Shown piece by piece: positions 15,093 through 17,131 of a stretch of DNA of 17,131 nucleotides (the first letter of the stretch is position 1; every line of letters starts with the position of its first letter). The notes under the pieces were generated by a model that searched no databases, was not told where the DNA came from, and saw nothing but the letters and a program-made list of their open reading frames with translations. The stretch is taken from positions 1-17,131 of the forward strand of contig JAIPHQ010000004.1 in NCBI GenBank assembly GCA_021735115.1. Reading direction: 5' to 3'. Source of the DNA: Candidatus Omnitrophota bacterium. GTDB taxonomy: Bacteria; Omnitrophota; Koll11; Duberdicusellales; 4484-171. The position numbers were made by a program, and so were the translations under genes.

Positions 15093-15121
15093 ATTATAAC
15101 ACTCTCTCTTTTTAGTTTCAA
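15093..15121 (-). promoter_or_regulatory. Sigma-70-type promoter for the RNA/PAC2 unit
   Basis: On the minus strand TTGAAA (15121-15116) and a perfect TATAAT (15098-15093) are separated by exactly 17 bp. It lies 32 bp downstream of the pheT stop and would start a transcript near 15087, giving a leader of about 170 nt before the PAC2 ATG at 14916. Confidence 0.75.
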
Positions 15122-15153
15122 GTAGGGCGATCTTCCCAATCATACTTCTCCGT

Positions 15154-17131
15154 CTATCTTAAGATAATGCCTTCTTTATTATGAAGTTTTTCTCGAATTT
15201 GATTATGATAACTATCCACTTGATTAGAATTTAAAGTTTTTTGGCTAGATTGATAAAAAAGACGTAAAGTAAAACCAAAATAATCTTTTGGTAAATTTTT
15301 GCCTTGATAGGTATCTATTATTTTCAGATTCAATAAATGTTGACTTCCTTCTTCTATTATTTTTTGAATCTTTTTAAACTTTATGTTTTTATCGATAGCT
15401 AAACTTATATCCCTCCAAACAATCGGAAATTTAGAAAAAGATTCAAATCTTTTATCCTGTTTAAATTTATCCAATAAGTTTAAATCAAGTTCGGCCAAAA
15501 ACAAATCTTCTTTTAAGCCAAACCTCTCTTTTAATTTTTTATCTAATTTTCCCATAAACCCAATAACTTTATCTTTAACCTTAATTTCTAAGGCATTGCT
15601 TGTACTTGTCAGTTTTATTTGATTAATCAAATAATTTATATTTAAATAATCCAGAATTTCTAAAATTGTACCTTTAAGCAGAAAAAACCTTTGGCTGTCT
15701 CCACTTACGCCTAAAGATAAGAATGTATTTTCATCAACTTTATTATCGCCCTTTTTTTTATATTTATCTGCAATTTCAAAAAAGGCTAAATTTGTTTTAC
15801 CCCGATTTAAATTGTGTTTTATGCTTTTTACCATCCCTAAAAATAAAGTAGACCTTAGGCTATTTTCCTGGCTACGCAGGGGATTCCTTAGATTAAGACC
15901 TTCTTCTTCTGTAAGCGAAGAAAGCTCATCTCTATTCTCCATGCTATAGGTAATTATTTCTGAGAATCCTAACAAAGCAGTAAAATCTCTTATTTTATTT
16001 TTAAATTTCCAACTATTCTCTTCTTTTTCTAAAACAGGGTTAGTCTTTAAAGCTTTTTCTACAAAAGGTATTTTGGGCTTAATTTTATTATAACCATAAA
16101 TTCTTGCAAACTCTTCATAAACATCAACCTCTCTTTCTATGTCAAAACGAGATAGAGCTGGTTTAACTTTTATCTTATCGGAAGAATCTTTTTTTACCTT
16201 GAAATTTAGAGAAGTTAATATTTTTTTAACCTCACCTGCTTTAAAATCTGCTCCCAAATAGTTTTTCATCTCAGACAATCTTATAGTAATTTGCTTAGGT
16301 TTTGATTCTGTTTTTTTGCCAACCTTCCTATAGCTAGTAAATTCACCTTCAGCTAATTTTAAAATTTTATCTGTTGCTTCGCTAGATGCATACTCTAGGA
16401 AAGATTCTGACACTCTTCTTTCAAAACGATAAGAAGATTCGGTATCAAGGCCAATTGCTCTCCGAGAACGCCGAATAGTGGTTGGCGAAAACTTTGCTGC
16501 CTCTAAAAATATACTTTTACTATTAGCTGTAACCTCGGTATTTTTGGCTCCCATAATACCAGCTAAAGCAATAATTTTTTTGCTATCTGCAATTACCAAA
16601 TTTTCTGAGGTTAAAGTTCTTTGTTTTTGATCAATCCCGATAAATTCTTCTTTATCTTTTGCCCTTCTTATATGGATATCTCCTTCGATTTTATCTAAAT
16701 CAAAAGCATGAAGAGGGTTACCCCATTTAAGCATACAATAGTTTGTAATATCGACAATATTATTGACCGAAGTTAGTTTGGAATTTATGAGAAGTTTCTT
16801 TAACCAGGTAGGTGATTGTTTTACTTTTACCTTTTTTATTTCTTTACCTAGATAATAAGGGCAGTCATCTAAATTATCTATTAAAATTTTATTTTTTGTT
16901 AGCTTAGAAGTAGTTTTTGTTTTAGGATAATCTAACTTTATTTTCTTTCCCAACACAGCAGCAACTTCTTGAGCAATTCCTACAATTGATAACCAATCAT
17001 AGCGATTAGTAGTAACTTCAGCAGAAAAAACCCAATCATCAGAAATTTTCTCTAAATTTTCTACCTCAAGGCCAGCTGAAGTAAGGCGCTTGGCAATATC
17101 TTGAGCTGAATTTTTAATATCTACAAATTGT
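15154..17131 (-). CDS. pheT: Phenylalanine-tRNA ligase beta subunit (5' end off the window)
   Basis: The frame is open to the right edge (659 codons plus one base), so the N-terminus is missing and the GTG at 16956 is internal. Visible order, in residues from the edge: N-terminal core with LTSAGLEVENLE (16-27) and TTNRYDWLSIVGIAQEVAAVLG (40-61); B3/B4 domain (about 89-235) with NIVDITNYCMLKWGNPLHAFDL (124-145); B5 domain (about 281-350); catalytic-like core (about 365-560); and FDX-ACB domain (about 563-658) with FSKFPIVWRDISLAID. The enzyme charges tRNA-Phe together with PheS. In canonical bacterial PheT about 110 residues of EMAP/OB tRNA-binding domain sit between the EVE segment and the TxNRxD segment; here only about 15 residues separate them, so that domain is absent. 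pheS is not in the window. Confidence 0.93.
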   Translation of the reverse strand, partial: QFVDIKNSAQDIAKRLTSAGLEVENLEKISDDWVFSAEVTTNRYDWLSIVGIAQEVAAVLGKKIKLDYPKTKTTSKLTKNKILIDNLDDCPYYLGKEIKKVKVKQSPTWLKKLLINSKLTSVNNIVDITNYCMLKWGNPLHAFDLDKIEGDIHIRRAKDKEEFIGIDQKQRTLTSENLVIADSKKIIALAGIMGAKNTEVTANSKSIFLEAAKFSPTTIRRSRRAIGLDTESSYRFERRVSESFLEYASSEATDKILKLAEGEFTSYRKVGKKTESKPKQITIRLSEMKNYLGADFKAGEVKKILTSLNFKVKKDSSDKIKVKPALSRFDIEREVDVYEEFARIYGYNKIKPKIPFVEKALKTNPVLEKEENSWKFKNKIRDFTALLGFSEIITYSMENRDELSSLTEEEGLNLRNPLRSQENSLRSTLFLGMVKSIKHNLNRGKTNLAFFEIADKYKKKGDNKVDENTFLSLGVSGDSQRFFLLKGTILEILDYLNINYLINQIKLTSTSNALEIKVKDKVIGFMGKLDKKLKERFGLKEDLFLAELDLNLLDKFKQDKRFESFSKFPIVWRDISLAIDKNIKFKKIQKIIEEGSQHLLNLKIIDTYQGKNLPKDYFGFTLRLFYQSSQKTLNSNQVDSYHNQIREKLHNKEGIILR

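Noticed and set aside
15090..15143. 17-codon ORF after pheT on the minus strand with a GGAG 4 nt before its ATG
   Set aside because: Too short to judge, it overlaps the RNA/PAC2 promoter, and nothing else supports it.

Overview
The window is an AT-rich bacterial chromosomal segment using the standard bacterial code (TGA acts only as a stop, Trp is TGG). Start codons overlap upstream stops, intergenic gaps are short, and the gene set is Gram-negative type: a secretin with a PilMNOP alignment complex, a DsbD-like thiol carrier, and signal peptides for an outer-membrane system. This combination, together with a GH94-like phosphorylase, a PAC2 protein, and a FIST sensor with a two-component system, resembles poorly cultured diderm lineages such as Omnitrophota or Nitrospirota. 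That placement is inference from gene style, not a phylogenetic result.

Layout. (1) 1-2129, minus strand: the N-terminal part of a radical SAM protein of unknown function, running off the left edge, and upstream of it a DsbD/CcdA-like membrane protein with its own thioredoxin-like domain. (2) 2195-4606, plus strand: a GH94-type phosphorylase-like protein, divergent from (1); a perfect hairpin sits directly before its start. (3) 4607-4750: a short convergent gap with nested dyads. (4) 10035 down to 4751, minus strand: a type IV pilus alignment operon, pilM-pilN-pilO-pilP-pilQ, followed by an ExeA-like AAA ATPase and a GspB-like protein. A good sigma-70-type promoter (TTGACA-N17-TATTAT) lies upstream of pilM, and a GTCATTGCGAG-type palindromic repeat is inserted between pilQ and the ATPase gene. 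(5) 10174-13652, plus strand, divergent from the pilus operon: a three-gene overlapping signalling operon (FIST sensor, membrane histidine kinase, REC-GGDEF regulator). (6) 13646-13942: an element bounded by inverted arms built of 7-bp repeats, a partial copy of a tRNA-Leu 5' end, and an intact tRNA-Leu(GAG). (7) 14916 down to 13945, minus strand: a PAC2-family protein. (8) about 15087-14928, minus strand: a candidate structured RNA with its own promoter, long-range pairing of its ends and a U-rich 3' tail; its identity is open (6S-like RNA or a leader of the PAC2 gene). (9) 15154 to the right edge, minus strand: pheT, lacking the usual EMAP/OB tRNA-binding insertion.

How the parts fit together. 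The pil operon encodes the inner-membrane/periplasmic alignment complex and outer-membrane pore of a type IV pilus or a related secretion machine; the motors and pilins must lie elsewhere. The divergently transcribed FIST/kinase/GGDEF operon is a natural candidate to control surface motility or attachment through phosphorylation and possibly cyclic-di-GMP, although the sequence shows only adjacency. The remaining genes are metabolic or housekeeping. The least conventional items are the RNA candidate upstream of the PAC2 gene, the shortened PheT, the heptamer-repeat element next to tRNA-Leu, and the paired PilP-like domains in the pilus operon.
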